Assembly: GCA_019118905.1 (NCBI GenBank)
Contig: DWYA01000041.1
Span: forward strand, 1 to 12,864
Reading direction: 5' to 3'
From: Ruthenibacterium avium
GTDB lineage: Bacteria; Bacillota; Clostridia; Oscillospirales; Ruminococcaceae
Length of the DNA stretch: 12,864 nt
Program-made: the position numbers and the translations under genes
The notes under the pieces: model-generated
Databases searched by the model: none
Seen by the model: the letters and a program-made list of their open reading frames with translations, nothing else
What the model was told of the DNA's origin: nothing
Shown here: positions 5,866-12,834 of the stretch, one piece after another
How the letters are laid out: the number at the start of each line of letters is the position of its first letter
Position numbering within the stretch: position 1 is the first letter of the stretch

Positions 5866-6234
5866 TTGAACGCAAATTTTAATGAGGGAAGCGCAATTTA
5901 TTTGCAGGTGGCGGCAATGCTGGAGGATGATATTTTGCGGGGTGTTCTGAACGCAGAAGAACAAGCCCCCAGCACCAACGAATTGGCACGAGCCTTTTGT
6001 ATTAACCCGGCCACCGCTGCAAAGGGGCTGAACCTTTTAGTGGATGAAGGGATTTTGTATAAAAAGAGAGGACTGGGGATGTTTGTGGCACAGGATGGAC
6101 GCGAAAAAGTGATAACGGAACGAAAAAGCGCATTTTATGAAACATATGTCAAAAGCCTTGTCAAAGAGGCTCAGGCGCTTAACGTGACCAAAGAAGAATT
6201 GGCCGCTATGATTGAAAAGGCCTTGGCACAATAA
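5866..6234 (+). CDS. GntR-family transcriptional regulator, YtrA subfamily
   Basis: A 122-residue repressor-type protein starting at TTG 5866; AAGGAGG (5851-5857) lies eight bases upstream, and no ATG fits as well. Residues about 7-75 are the winged helix of GntR proteins: AIYLQVAAMLEDDILRGVL, then PSTNELARAFCINPATAAKGLNLLVDEGILYKKRGLGMFVA. The C-terminal part is only about 45 residues and helical, which defines the short YtrA subfamily rather than the effector-domain FadR or HutC groups. YtrA-type genes typically head operons of ABC transporters that respond to cell-envelope antibiotics, and this gene is first of five. It likely represses its own operon by binding the palindrome at 5805-5824. 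Confidence 0.93.
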   Translation: MNANFNEGSAIYLQVAAMLEDDILRGVLNAEEQAPSTNELARAFCINPATAAKGLNLLVDEGILYKKRGLGMFVAQDGREKVITERKSAFYETYVKSLVKEAQALNVTKEELAAMIEKALAQ

Positions 6235-6248
6235 AGGGGGACTGTACG

Positions 6249-7157
6249 ATGGAAAAAGTATTAAAAGCGGAGAATATCGTTAAGATTTACGGAAAAAAAG
6301 AAGTCTTGCACAGCGTTTCGCTGGAAATTCAGCCCGGTGTGATTTACGGCCTGATTGGACGCAACGGCGCGGGTAAAACCACACTGCTCAGTATTTTAAC
6401 TGCACAAAATACGCATGACAGCGGCACAGTTACTTACGGCGGCGAACCAGTGTGGGAAAACGAAAAAGCGCTGGCGGACATCTGCTTTTCGCGTGAGCTT
6501 TCGCCCATGCTGATGTTTGGCGAAAACAGCTACAAAGTCAAGGACTATCTGCGTGCAGCGTCCGTTTACTATCCGCGCTGGGACAAAGAATATGCCAAAC
6601 GCCTCACCGAACGTTTCGGCCTTGACATGAAAAAGCGCATCAGCAAGCTGTCGAAAGGCATGATGAGCATGGTGACGATTATCATTGCTATGGCGTCACG
6701 CGCACCCATCACGATTTTGGATGAACCGGTGGCAGGTTTGGACGTGGTTGCCCGCGAAGATTTTTACAAAATCCTCATGGAAGATTACACGGAAACAGGC
6801 CGAACCTTTATTATTTCTACGCATATCATAGAAGAAGCTGCCAACGTGCTGGAACAGGTGATTTTGGTGGATAACGGCAATATTTTAGAAGTTGCCCCCA
6901 CGGAGGAGTTTGTCCATTCGTTCAGCTTTGTATCCGGCCATGAAAGCGCTGTGGGCGCGCTGTGTGACGAAGCCGGTGCAAGCCGCTTGCTGCACACGGA
7001 AAGCTTTGGCCGCCAAAAGGGCGCCGCCTTGCGTCTGCCCACCAGCGAAGCAAAGGAAATGGCCGAGCGCTTGGCACTGGATGTGGATGTTGAACCCGTC
7101 AGCTTGCAAAAAGCATTTGTCTATCTTGTGGGAGAGCAAGGGGGCGAGGGAAAATGA
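6249..7157 (+). CDS. ABC transporter ATP-binding protein (YtrB-like)
   Basis: A 302-residue cytoplasmic ATPase with Walker A GRNGAGKTT (37-45), Walker B ITILDEP (154-160, Glu159 catalytic), a D-loop (AGLD) and switch His192 in STHIIEEA. The signature is LSKGM (134-138) instead of LSGGQ, and the Q-loop glutamine is not obvious near residues 78-84 (ICFSREL). Both departures are seen in this type of drug/peptide exporter ATPase. The roughly 80 residues after the nucleotide-binding domain are an extra C-terminal region. The start is 14 bases after the GntR stop, with AAAGGGGG upstream, and its stop overlaps the start of the next gene (ATGA), indicating translational coupling with the membrane subunits. 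The substrate is unknown. Confidence 0.93.
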   Translation: MEKVLKAENIVKIYGKKEVLHSVSLEIQPGVIYGLIGRNGAGKTTLLSILTAQNTHDSGTVTYGGEPVWENEKALADICFSRELSPMLMFGENSYKVKDYLRAASVYYPRWDKEYAKRLTERFGLDMKKRISKLSKGMMSMVTIIIAMASRAPITILDEPVAGLDVVAREDFYKILMEDYTETGRTFIISTHIIEEAANVLEQVILVDNGNILEVAPTEEFVHSFSFVSGHESAVGALCDEAGASRLLHTESFGRQKGAALRLPTSEAKEMAERLALDVDVEPVSLQKAFVYLVGEQGGEGK

Positions 7158-7831
7158 AACAAATTGTTCGCGTTGCCCTGCCGGATTTTTTAAAGTATAG
7201 TGCGATGATAGCAGGGATTATGCTGCTGGTATACTTTTTCAATACCGGCTTATCCATGGACTTATCCGAAGACCGAAGCAATTACCTCATCAAATATCTC
7301 TTTTGGGGCTGGGGCTGGGTTTCTATGATTGTTACCACCTCTTACCTGCCTGTTTTTGCAAGGCAAGCCCTTACAATGGGCAAAACGCGCCGCGAGGTAC
7401 TGCGGTCACTGCCTGCGCTGTCTGCGATTGCAGCGTTATCGCAAATGGCTGCATGCTTTTTTGTCGGCTTCGTGATGCGCATGGTGTGGGGAGAGCAGTT
7501 CCCAATTGAGCAGATGCTGGGCAATCCGCTGGTGCTGTTTATCGCGGCGGGATTTTCCTTTGCCCTGCTTGGGCAGCTGATGGGCGTTTTGGGAATGCGC
7601 TTTGGTGCAAAAGGTATTTGGATTTTCATGGGTACTGCGATTCTTCTGTTTCTGTCTTTGGTGCTTGCGTTTGTATTTGCTTGGTCGGAGCAGCTGCTGC
7701 GCACGGTGATCTTTTTCACCACAGCGCCTGTATGGCAGGTTGTGGCAATCGCGGTTGGCGCTGTGCTTTTGCTTGGCGTGGTGATACAGGCTGCCAGCAC
7801 TGCTCTTTTGCGCAATTTTTCCGTAAAGTGA
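7154..7831 (+). CDS. ABC system membrane subunit 1
   Basis: A 225-residue integral membrane protein with about six hydrophobic segments (roughly residues 13-29, 47-67, 87-109, 126-147, 152-175 and 192-215) and no other domain. Its ATG overlaps the stop of the ATPase gene by four bases. It has no signature that names a family with certainty, but its place after the ATPase marks it as the permease half. The loop MGKTRREVLRSL (around residues 75-86) and the LGMRFGAKGIW segment recur in altered form in the next gene, so the two are probably paralogues forming a heterodimer. Arg/Lys-rich ends of the segments suit a cytoplasmic C-terminus. Confidence 0.8.
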   Translation: MKQIVRVALPDFLKYSAMIAGIMLLVYFFNTGLSMDLSEDRSNYLIKYLFWGWGWVSMIVTTSYLPVFARQALTMGKTRREVLRSLPALSAIAALSQMAACFFVGFVMRMVWGEQFPIEQMLGNPLVLFIAAGFSFALLGQLMGVLGMRFGAKGIWIFMGTAILLFLSLVLAFVFAWSEQLLRTVIFFTTAPVWQVVAIAVGAVLLLGVVIQAASTALLRNFSVK

Positions 7832-7838
7832 GGCGAAA

Positions 7839-8588
7839 ATGATGTTGAAAAATATCAAAAAGCAAGTTACAATGAAGTTGGATTGCTGGAAATCAGCGCT
7901 TCTTGTGGGTTTGTTGGCCGCAGTGCTGACTGAGTCTATCGTGCAGATTACGCTTCAAATTGTAGTAAAAAATGACCCTTCCGAAGCGACTTGGATGGGT
8001 ATGGCCGGCATCGGCTGGATGATTGGTGCGGGTTTTACCATGTTTGGTATGAACGTGGTAACATCTTCTACCGGCTTTTCCATGGCAGTGGTGATGGGAA
8101 GCACGCGCCGAGGTTACTTTTGGCCTTCGCTGCTGGTGCAGCTGCTGGGAACCTTTGTTGTTCTGCTGTGCGCGTATCCTGTTTCATGGGTGAGCGAAGG
8201 GCTGCGCCGTTTGATTGCTTCTCAAATGCCGGTGGAGGGCGAAACCTTCCTTGCCGCAAATCCGACGCTGCTGTTGTTCCATGATTACTTTTGGGTCGTG
8301 CCCTTGATTGCGCTCGGCATTGTTGCATTCGGCATGGCGGCCGGCGGGATGCTCATGCGCTTTGGCCGTGCCGGATTCTGGGTGGTTTGGGTTATTTTTA
8401 TGTTCTTTTCTTTGGGAATGCCGCAAGTGGCCGAGGTCGAGTCCGGCCCGCTGTATACGGCTCGTGAAGCAGTTTTGGCTGCAACGGCTGGTTTTGGCCC
8501 GGCGCATTGGGCGGCAGTTGTTGCAGCGCTGGCGCTGATTGTGATTGGAGCTGCGTGGGCGATGCTTCGGCGTGCCTGTGTAAAATAA
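7839..8588 (+). CDS. ABC system membrane subunit 2 (paralogue of subunit 1)
   Basis: A 249-residue membrane protein with about six hydrophobic segments, seven bases downstream of subunit 1. Two ATGs in a row (7839, 7842) share a GAGG ribosome site; either fits. It repeats subunit 1 landmarks: VVMGSTRRGYFWPSL against LTMGKTRREVLRSL, LMRFGRAGFW against LGMRFGAKGIW, and a basic LRR..CVK tail against LLRNFSVK. This suggests an old tandem duplication and a heteromeric channel driven by the upstream ATPase. Overall identity to subunit 1 is low by eye. What it transports is not shown. Confidence 0.8.
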   Translation: MMLKNIKKQVTMKLDCWKSALLVGLLAAVLTESIVQITLQIVVKNDPSEATWMGMAGIGWMIGAGFTMFGMNVVTSSTGFSMAVVMGSTRRGYFWPSLLVQLLGTFVVLLCAYPVSWVSEGLRRLIASQMPVEGETFLAANPTLLLFHDYFWVVPLIALGIVAFGMAAGGMLMRFGRAGFWVVWVIFMFFSLGMPQVAEVESGPLYTAREAVLAATAGFGPAHWAAVVAALALIVIGAAWAMLRRACVK

Positions 8589-8628
8589 CGGCGGCAAACG
8601 CACGCCGGGTAAAAAGGAGAGCGGTTTT

Positions 8629-9546
8629 ATGCAAGAATTAACGTATCAAAAACTGTTTTCGCGCATTGGGGCGTGCTATTTTGCCTTGCTGGCAGGTTCG
8701 CAGGTACTAAGTGCGATTGTCTTAACAGCGGTGTCGCTGTATGCACCGTGGGTGACGCAAACGCCGTGGTTTGTCTGGGTCTTTTCCTATGTTCCGCTGT
8801 ATGTCGTTTGCGTGCCGCTGTTTTTCCTGCTCTTAAAGCACTGGGTTCCTGCACATTCCATGGATGCACAGCCGCAGGGGCTTTCCGCGGGATCTATGGT
8901 GAAAATTTATGTGGTGATGATGGGGGCTGTCTACGCCTTTAACATTGTTTCCGCAGTGATTACGCAGATGATCGCCATGCTCAAGGGCAGCGCGGTGGCA
9001 AATCCGTTGGATGAGGTTGTGACCTCCTCCGGCTTTGTTTACAATTTGTTGTTTGGCTGTATTGTCGCGCCGGTGGGTGAGGAGCTGGTGTTCCGCTGGG
9101 CGCTTTACCCGCGCATTGCGCCGCGCTACGGCGAAAAGCTGTATTTGCTGGTATCTTCCGGCATTTTTGCCCTGTACCATGGAAACTTATCGCAGCTTTT
9201 GTATGCGTTTGTGGTGGGCTATTTGCTTGGCCTTGTTTATGTCAAAACGCAGCGCTTGCGCTACAATATTGCATTTCATGTCGTAATTAACTTGACAGGT
9301 ATGATTCTTGGCCCGGCGTTGGCCGCCCTTGGCGCGATTGGCATTGGAATTTTGCTGGTATTTGAAATGGCTTGCTTCGTGGTTGGCGGGCTGCTTTGGG
9401 CAAAGCGGCCGGAAAGTACGCGCAGCCTGCGCCCGGGAACGGATATTGTGCCGTTGTATCCCATTCGCGCCTTGCTGAAAACCGGCGGTATGGTTGCTTT
9501 AGTGGTGCTGTGCTTGCTGATGATTATCACCGCGACATTGGCGTGA
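8629..9546 (+). CDS. CPBP-family intramembrane metalloprotease-like protein
   Basis: A 305-residue multi-pass membrane protein. It carries the three CPBP (CAAX protease/Abi, Rce1-like) motifs in order: EELVFRW (151-157, the EExxxR motif), FALYHGN (180-186, FxxxH with His184) and HVVIN (217-221, HxxxN). The proposed active-site residues are thus all present. AAAGGAG lies about ten bases before the ATG, 40 bases after the permease, and a strong terminator follows. Bacterial CPBP proteins occur with bacteriocin loci as self-immunity factors and as regulators of membrane complexes. Here, as last gene of a GntR-ABC operon, it may process or protect against a peptide substrate of the transporter, or cut a regulatory membrane protein. 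The target is unknown. Confidence 0.92.
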   Translation: MQELTYQKLFSRIGACYFALLAGSQVLSAIVLTAVSLYAPWVTQTPWFVWVFSYVPLYVVCVPLFFLLLKHWVPAHSMDAQPQGLSAGSMVKIYVVMMGAVYAFNIVSAVITQMIAMLKGSAVANPLDEVVTSSGFVYNLLFGCIVAPVGEELVFRWALYPRIAPRYGEKLYLLVSSGIFALYHGNLSQLLYAFVVGYLLGLVYVKTQRLRYNIAFHVVINLTGMILGPALAALGAIGIGILLVFEMACFVVGGLLWAKRPESTRSLRPGTDIVPLYPIRALLKTGGMVALVVLCLLMIITATLA

Positions 9547-9570
9547 GCATTTGCCGAACAATAAGCCAGA

Positions 9571-9615
9571 AAGGGTGGCGATACCGTCTATAATAGCGGT
9601 ATCGCCACCCTTTTT
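9571..9615 (+). terminator. Strong terminator of the GntR-ABC-CPBP operon
   Basis: A perfect 16-bp stem, 9571-9586 with 9597-9612, and a 10-base loop, followed by Ts to 9615. On the reverse strand the stem ends in AA only, so it acts mainly rightward. It closes the operon 24 bases after the CPBP stop. Confidence 0.9.
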
Positions 9616-9681
9616 GTATCGTAGTTGCGCTTTATTGGAAAGATTTGGAGAAGGCAAGAGCAAACAAAATACTACAGCGCA

Positions 9682-10158
9682 TCAAAATGTTTTTGCCTCA
9701 TACCTCATCACATAAAATTCTCCAAATCCAATATAAGTTTCTTGCTTTTTGATTTCAACAATTTTAAATCCCTGTGATTGATAACAATGAATAGCCCGTT
9801 TGTTCCAGGTCCGAACTTCTAACACAATAGGTTTATTGGGAAACCTTTTTTGGCTTTCCGTTAATGCCATTTTTGTGATTGTTTTTCCGATTCCCTTACC
9901 ACAATAATCGGGTTTGACGCCAATTCCAAAGAATACGCTATCTCCTTCATCCAATAAATTGACAAATCCCACGAACTCGCCATCTTCGTTTGTATAACTT
10001 ATGAATCTTTCTCTTTTTACATCATTGGTCAGGGAATAGTTTTCTTCCACCATTTTGTCCCATGACGGAAGATCGTAAATAGAATACTCTCCCGGATATT
10101 TCCAATTTGAAATCTCTTTTGCTTGTTCTTCTGAAAGTTTGTGTGGTGTTAATTTCAT
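9682..10158 (-). CDS. GNAT-family N-acetyltransferase
   Basis: A 158-residue acetyl-CoA-dependent acetyltransferase. The ATG at 10158 has AGGGGA eight bases upstream. Residues 60-80 (GEFVGFVNLLDEGDSVFFGIGV) form the central strands. The acetyl-CoA pyrophosphate loop is CGKGIGK (86-92), and NKRAIHCYQSQGF (119-131) is the typical motif B helix and turn, followed by the terminal strands. The acceptor is not evident; the N-terminal ISNWKYPGEYSIYDLPSW block resembles GNATs of the RimI/small-molecule type. The gene is clearly more AT-rich than its neighbours (A/T-ending codons, many Lys, Ile, Phe), has its own promoter and sits alone between a terminator and xth, which suggests horizontal acquisition. 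Confidence 0.9.
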   Translation of the reverse strand: MKLTPHKLSEEQAKEISNWKYPGEYSIYDLPSWDKMVEENYSLTNDVKRERFISYTNEDGEFVGFVNLLDEGDSVFFGIGVKPDYCGKGIGKTITKMALTESQKRFPNKPIVLEVRTWNKRAIHCYQSQGFKIVEIKKQETYIGFGEFYVMRYEAKTF

Positions 10159-10195
10159 TGCGATTTTCCCCTGATAATAATATCGGCATATCCAT

Positions 10196-10232
10196 ATTAT
10201 AACTGAAATTTGTTATATGTTTCATTATAACA
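10196..10232 (-). promoter_or_regulatory. Promoter region of the GNAT gene
   Basis: Two perfect TATAAT boxes face leftward. One at 10224-10229 is preceded by an extended -10 TGT (10230-10232), and another is at 10196-10201. Neither has a convincing -35, and the whole block is AT-rich. Confidence 0.45.
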
Positions 10233-10342
10233 TGCTGAACCAATTTCGTATACTGTAAATCATATGTTTTGCTGTCTTGATAAGCCTGTTGCTCAATTAG
10301 CTTGTAAAAACGCCCTATGGTCTATCATTTTGCCGCGGAGTG

Positions 10343-10351
10343 TGCTATACT
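10343..10351 (+). promoter_or_regulatory. Extended -10 promoter of xth
   Basis: TGC then TATACT (10346-10351), the same TGTGCTATACT string as at the kdgK promoter. The -35 is weak (TATCAT at 10323-10328). Transcription would start near 10358, a short leader ahead of the ribosome site. Confidence 0.55.
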
Positions 10352-10385
10352 GTAAAACTGAACGCAGCAACAGGAGGGTGAAAAA

Positions 10386-11141
10386 ATGAAGCTGATTTCA
10401 TGGAATGTCAACGGCTTTCGAGCGGTGCTGGGCAAAGGTTTTACCGAGATTTTCAAAACGCTGGATGCCGATATTTTTTGCTTGCAGGAAACAAAAATGC
10501 AGCCCGGACAGGCGGAGTTTTCGCCCGAGGGCTATTTTCAATATTGGTACAGCGCCGAGAAAAAGGGCTATTCCGGCACCGCCGTGTTCACTAAGCGTGA
10601 GCCGCTGAGTGTTGCCTACGGCATTGGCAAAGAGGAACACAGCCACGAGGGGCGCGCCATTACGCTGGAATTTGAGGAGTTCTATTTGGTGAATGTTTAC
10701 ACGCCGAACAGCCAAAATGAGCTGGCGCGGCTGGATTACCGGATGCAGTGGGAGGACGATCTGCTGGCATACTTGAAAGAACTGGACGCAAAAAAACCGG
10801 TGGTGTATTGCGGCGATTTAAACGTTGCCCATACGGAAATTGACCTGAAAAATCCAAAAACGAACCGCAACAGCGCGGGCTTTTCCGACGCGGAACGCGC
10901 GAAGATGACGCAGCTTTTGCAAAGCGGCTTTGTGGATACCTTCCGCTATTTTTACCCGGATGTTACCGGCGCCTATACTTGGTGGAGTTATTTCCGCAAG
11001 GCGCGTGCTACAAACGCAGGGTGGCGCATTGACTACTTTATCGTCAGCGAACGCTTGAAAGACCGCATGAAAGATGCCGTCATTTATGCCGATGTTATGG
11101 GCAGTGACCATTGCCCCGTGGGGTTGGAGCTGGAGCCGTAA
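10386..11141 (+). CDS. xth: Exodeoxyribonuclease III / AP endonuclease
   Basis: Cytoplasmic Mg-dependent enzyme of base-excision repair that cuts 5' to abasic sites and removes 3' blocks (ExoA in Bacillus nomenclature). The 251 residues match the short ExoA-type family length. The active site is complete: Asn7 in WNVNG, Glu35 in LQETK, Tyr105 in NVYTPN, Asp144 and Asn146 in CGDLNVA, Asp216 in WRIDY, and the C-terminal SDHCPV with Asp241 and His242. AGGAGGGTG lies just ahead of the ATG. No terminator is visible between it and uppP 88 bases downstream, so the two may be cotranscribed in part, although their functions are unrelated. Confidence 0.97.
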   Translation: MKLISWNVNGFRAVLGKGFTEIFKTLDADIFCLQETKMQPGQAEFSPEGYFQYWYSAEKKGYSGTAVFTKREPLSVAYGIGKEEHSHEGRAITLEFEEFYLVNVYTPNSQNELARLDYRMQWEDDLLAYLKELDAKKPVVYCGDLNVAHTEIDLKNPKTNRNSAGFSDAERAKMTQLLQSGFVDTFRYFYPDVTGAYTWWSYFRKARATNAGWRIDYFIVSERLKDRMKDAVIYADVMGSDHCPVGLELEP

Positions 11142-11229
11142 AAGCACAGCAAAACGAAAAAGCGTGATGGCAGTGCAGGAAAAGGCATATGCTGTAAAGC
11201 AAAGTATGTGAACAAAGGAGAGGTTTTAT

Positions 11230-12099
11230 TTGCTGGAAATTATCAAGGCGCTGATTTTGGGCGTTGTAGAAGGAATCACGGAATGGCTGCCTGTTTCAAG
11301 TACCGGCCATTTGATTTTGGCAGACGAGTTTATCCAGATGGGGCTGGGCGATGATTTTACCGAAATGTTTAACGTCGTGATTCAGTTGGGCGCAATTTTG
11401 GCTGTTGTAGTGATTTTTTGGGAAAAGCTTTGGCCGTTTTGCAACCGTTCCGGCTTGGCGCGTGCCGCGGGGCAAAGCACGCCTTCTTATCTTGTTGACC
11501 GCTTTTGCGTAAAAGAAACATGGGTGATGTGGTTCAAGGTTCTCGTTGCCATTCTGCCGGCTATGATCATCGGTTTGCCGCTCGATGACTGGATGACGGA
11601 ACATCTTCACACGCCCGTTGTTGTGGCTGCGATGCTGATTGTATACGGTGTTGTCTTTTTATGGATTGAAAACCGCCACGCCCGGCCGCGCGTACATACG
11701 CTGGCAGATTTAAGCTGGGGTGTGGCGTTCGGCATCGGTATGTTTCAAGTGCTCAGCTTAATTCCCGGCACCTCGCGTTCCGGTTCTACCATCATCGGTG
11801 CCATGCTGCTGGGCTGTACGCGAACCATGGCGGCAGAGTTTACCTTCTTTTTGGCTATTCCCGTCATGTTCGGTGCAAGCTTGATTAAGGTGCTGAAATT
11901 CGGGCTGGACTTCACCCCGCAGGAAGCGATTGTCCTGCTGGTCGGCATGTTGTCGGCGTTTATTGTTTCCATGCTGTCGATTCAGTTTTTGATGAACTAC
12001 GTCAAAAAGCACGACTTTAAGGTATTCGGTTGGTACCGCATTCTGCTAGGTTTGGTGGTGCTGGCGTACTTCTTTGGCGTCAAGCCGCTGCTGGCATAA
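11230..12099 (+). CDS. uppP: Undecaprenyl-diphosphatase (UppP/BacA)
   Basis: Integral membrane enzyme that removes a phosphate from undecaprenyl diphosphate (EC 3.6.1.27), recycling the lipid carrier for peptidoglycan. Extra copies give bacitracin resistance. The 289 residues begin at TTG 11230, nine bases after AAAGGAG; the frame starts with the conserved MLEIIKALILGVVEGITEWL, so this start is well supported. The diagnostic blocks EGITEWLPVSSTGH (14-27, with Glu18, Ser23-Ser24, His27) and PGTSRSGSTI (179-188, with Arg183) are intact, among about eight hydrophobic segments. It ends 14 bases before a bidirectional terminator. Residues about 70-97 form a cytoplasmic or periplasmic loop with an SGLARAAGQSTP stretch common in clostridial versions. 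Confidence 0.97.
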   Translation: MLEIIKALILGVVEGITEWLPVSSTGHLILADEFIQMGLGDDFTEMFNVVIQLGAILAVVVIFWEKLWPFCNRSGLARAAGQSTPSYLVDRFCVKETWVMWFKVLVAILPAMIIGLPLDDWMTEHLHTPVVVAAMLIVYGVVFLWIENRHARPRVHTLADLSWGVAFGIGMFQVLSLIPGTSRSGSTIIGAMLLGCTRTMAAEFTFFLAIPVMFGASLIKVLKFGLDFTPQEAIVLLVGMLSAFIVSMLSIQFLMNYVKKHDFKVFGWYRILLGLVVLAYFFGVKPLLA

Positions 12100-12113
12100 T
12101 CTATGACGCAAAT

Positions 12114-12149
12114 AAAAAACCGTGAGGGCAACAGCCTTCACGGTTTTTT
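12114..12149. terminator. Bidirectional terminator between uppP and the lipoprotein gene
   Basis: A 16-bp stem (12114-12129 with 12134-12149, one G-U pair) and an AACA loop, with A6 on the left arm and T6 on the right. The A/T symmetry lets it end transcription of both converging genes. Confidence 0.88.
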
Positions 12150-12151
12150 GC

Positions 12152-12679
12152 TTATGCAAGCAAGGTTGTAATGTTGGACAGGTTGTAAATGTCAACAAAG
12201 CTAATGCGCCCATCCTCGTTCAGTTGAATGGAAACAGAAACATCCACTTGCTGTTCGCTGCCGTCTTTTTTGATGGAAAGCGTGCCGCTGATATCATAGC
12301 CGTTGTCGGTTTCTGTCACCTTTGTCTGCGGGGTCTCGATGGTATAACCCTTCTCATAGGCAGTGACAGGAACGGTAAATAAGGTCTGCCCTATGATATT
12401 GTCGAAGCACTCCGGGGTGGTGGTGCTTTCAAAGCGCTCTTTCAGCCAGTCGGGGAGAGCGTCCGGGTCGGCGGAAACCATGCCCAGCCCCTCGCCGGTG
12501 CTTTGTGCGCTAGTTTGCCATGCTTGATAGGCTTCATATTCGTCCTCGCTCAGCCCGGCGAATAAATTTTGATAAAGCTCCAGCGCTTTCCCTTGGCTGG
12601 ATTCAACGCCGCTGCACCCTATGAGTGCCATGCCCATGATAAACAGCAAGCAGCACGCCAATAATTTTTTTACTTTCAT
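12152..12679 (-). CDS. Putative lipoprotein of unknown function
   Basis: A 175-residue exported lipoprotein. MKVKK is followed by a hydrophobic core and the lipobox LIGC (19-22), with Cys22 as the lipidation site. The mature part is acidic: an N-terminal helical piece (about residues 30-85, KALELYQNLFAGLSEDEYEAYQAW) and a beta-rich C-terminal piece (about 90-175) ending DGRISFVDIYNLSNITTLLA. I recognise no family; small lipoproteins with such a layout often have an NTF2-like or ligand-binding fold, but this is a guess. GAGGGG lies six bases before the ATG. It is 24 bases downstream of a tiny 17-codon ORF transcribed from a good promoter, so its expression may depend on that leader. Confidence 0.8.
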   Translation of the reverse strand: MKVKKLLACCLLFIMGMALIGCSGVESSQGKALELYQNLFAGLSEDEYEAYQAWQTSAQSTGEGLGMVSADPDALPDWLKERFESTTTPECFDNIIGQTLFTVPVTAYEKGYTIETPQTKVTETDNGYDISGTLSIKKDGSEQQVDVSVSIQLNEDGRISFVDIYNLSNITTLLA

Positions 12680-12703
12680 TGTAATCCCCTCACAATTTTT
12701 GTT

Positions 12704-12757
12704 TTAGCACAGGCCCATAGAAATACACAAACCCAAAAGAAAAGATGCGATTCCCAT
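12704..12757 (-). CDS. Tiny hydrophobic peptide upstream of the lipoprotein gene (17 aa)
   Basis: Reverse-strand ATG at 12757 encodes MGIASFLLGLCISMGLC and stops at 12704. AGAGGTGATTC lies directly upstream at proper spacing and matches the anti-Shine-Dalgarno sequence almost fully, better than most genes in the window. The peptide is almost all hydrophobic, with two Cys. It begins 24 bases ahead of the lipoprotein start and lies on the same predicted transcript. It could be a membrane microprotein, a leader peptide that sets lipoprotein translation, or a signalling peptide. No homologue is known to me, and its length leaves chance as an option. Confidence 0.45.
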   Translation of the reverse strand: MGIASFLLGLCISMGLC

Positions 12758-12801
12758 TTGAATCACCTCTGTGAAATTGCTTTTGAAGGATATTTCTATG
12801 G
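12715..12801 (-). promoter_or_regulatory. Leader inverted repeat around the tiny ORF
   Basis: CCATAGAAATA at the predicted 5' end of the leftward mRNA (12791-12801) is exactly complementary to TATTTCTATGG inside the 3' part of the tiny ORF (12715-12725). The 11-bp stem would enclose the ribosome site and start codon in a 65-base loop. Confidence 0.4.
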
Positions 12802-12805
12802 CAGT

Positions 12806-12834
12806 ATAATAGCAAAGAAGCTTTCATTCGTCAA
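12806..12834 (-). promoter_or_regulatory. Promoter of the tiny ORF / lipoprotein transcript
   Basis: On the reverse strand TTGACG (12829-12834), 17 bases, then TATTAT (12806-12811). Transcription would start near 12799, at the arm of the leader inverted repeat. Confidence 0.7.

Noticed and set aside
10022..10243. 73-codon reverse frame covering the GNAT promoter
   Set aside because: It overlaps the promoter and start of the GNAT gene in another frame and has no ribosome site.
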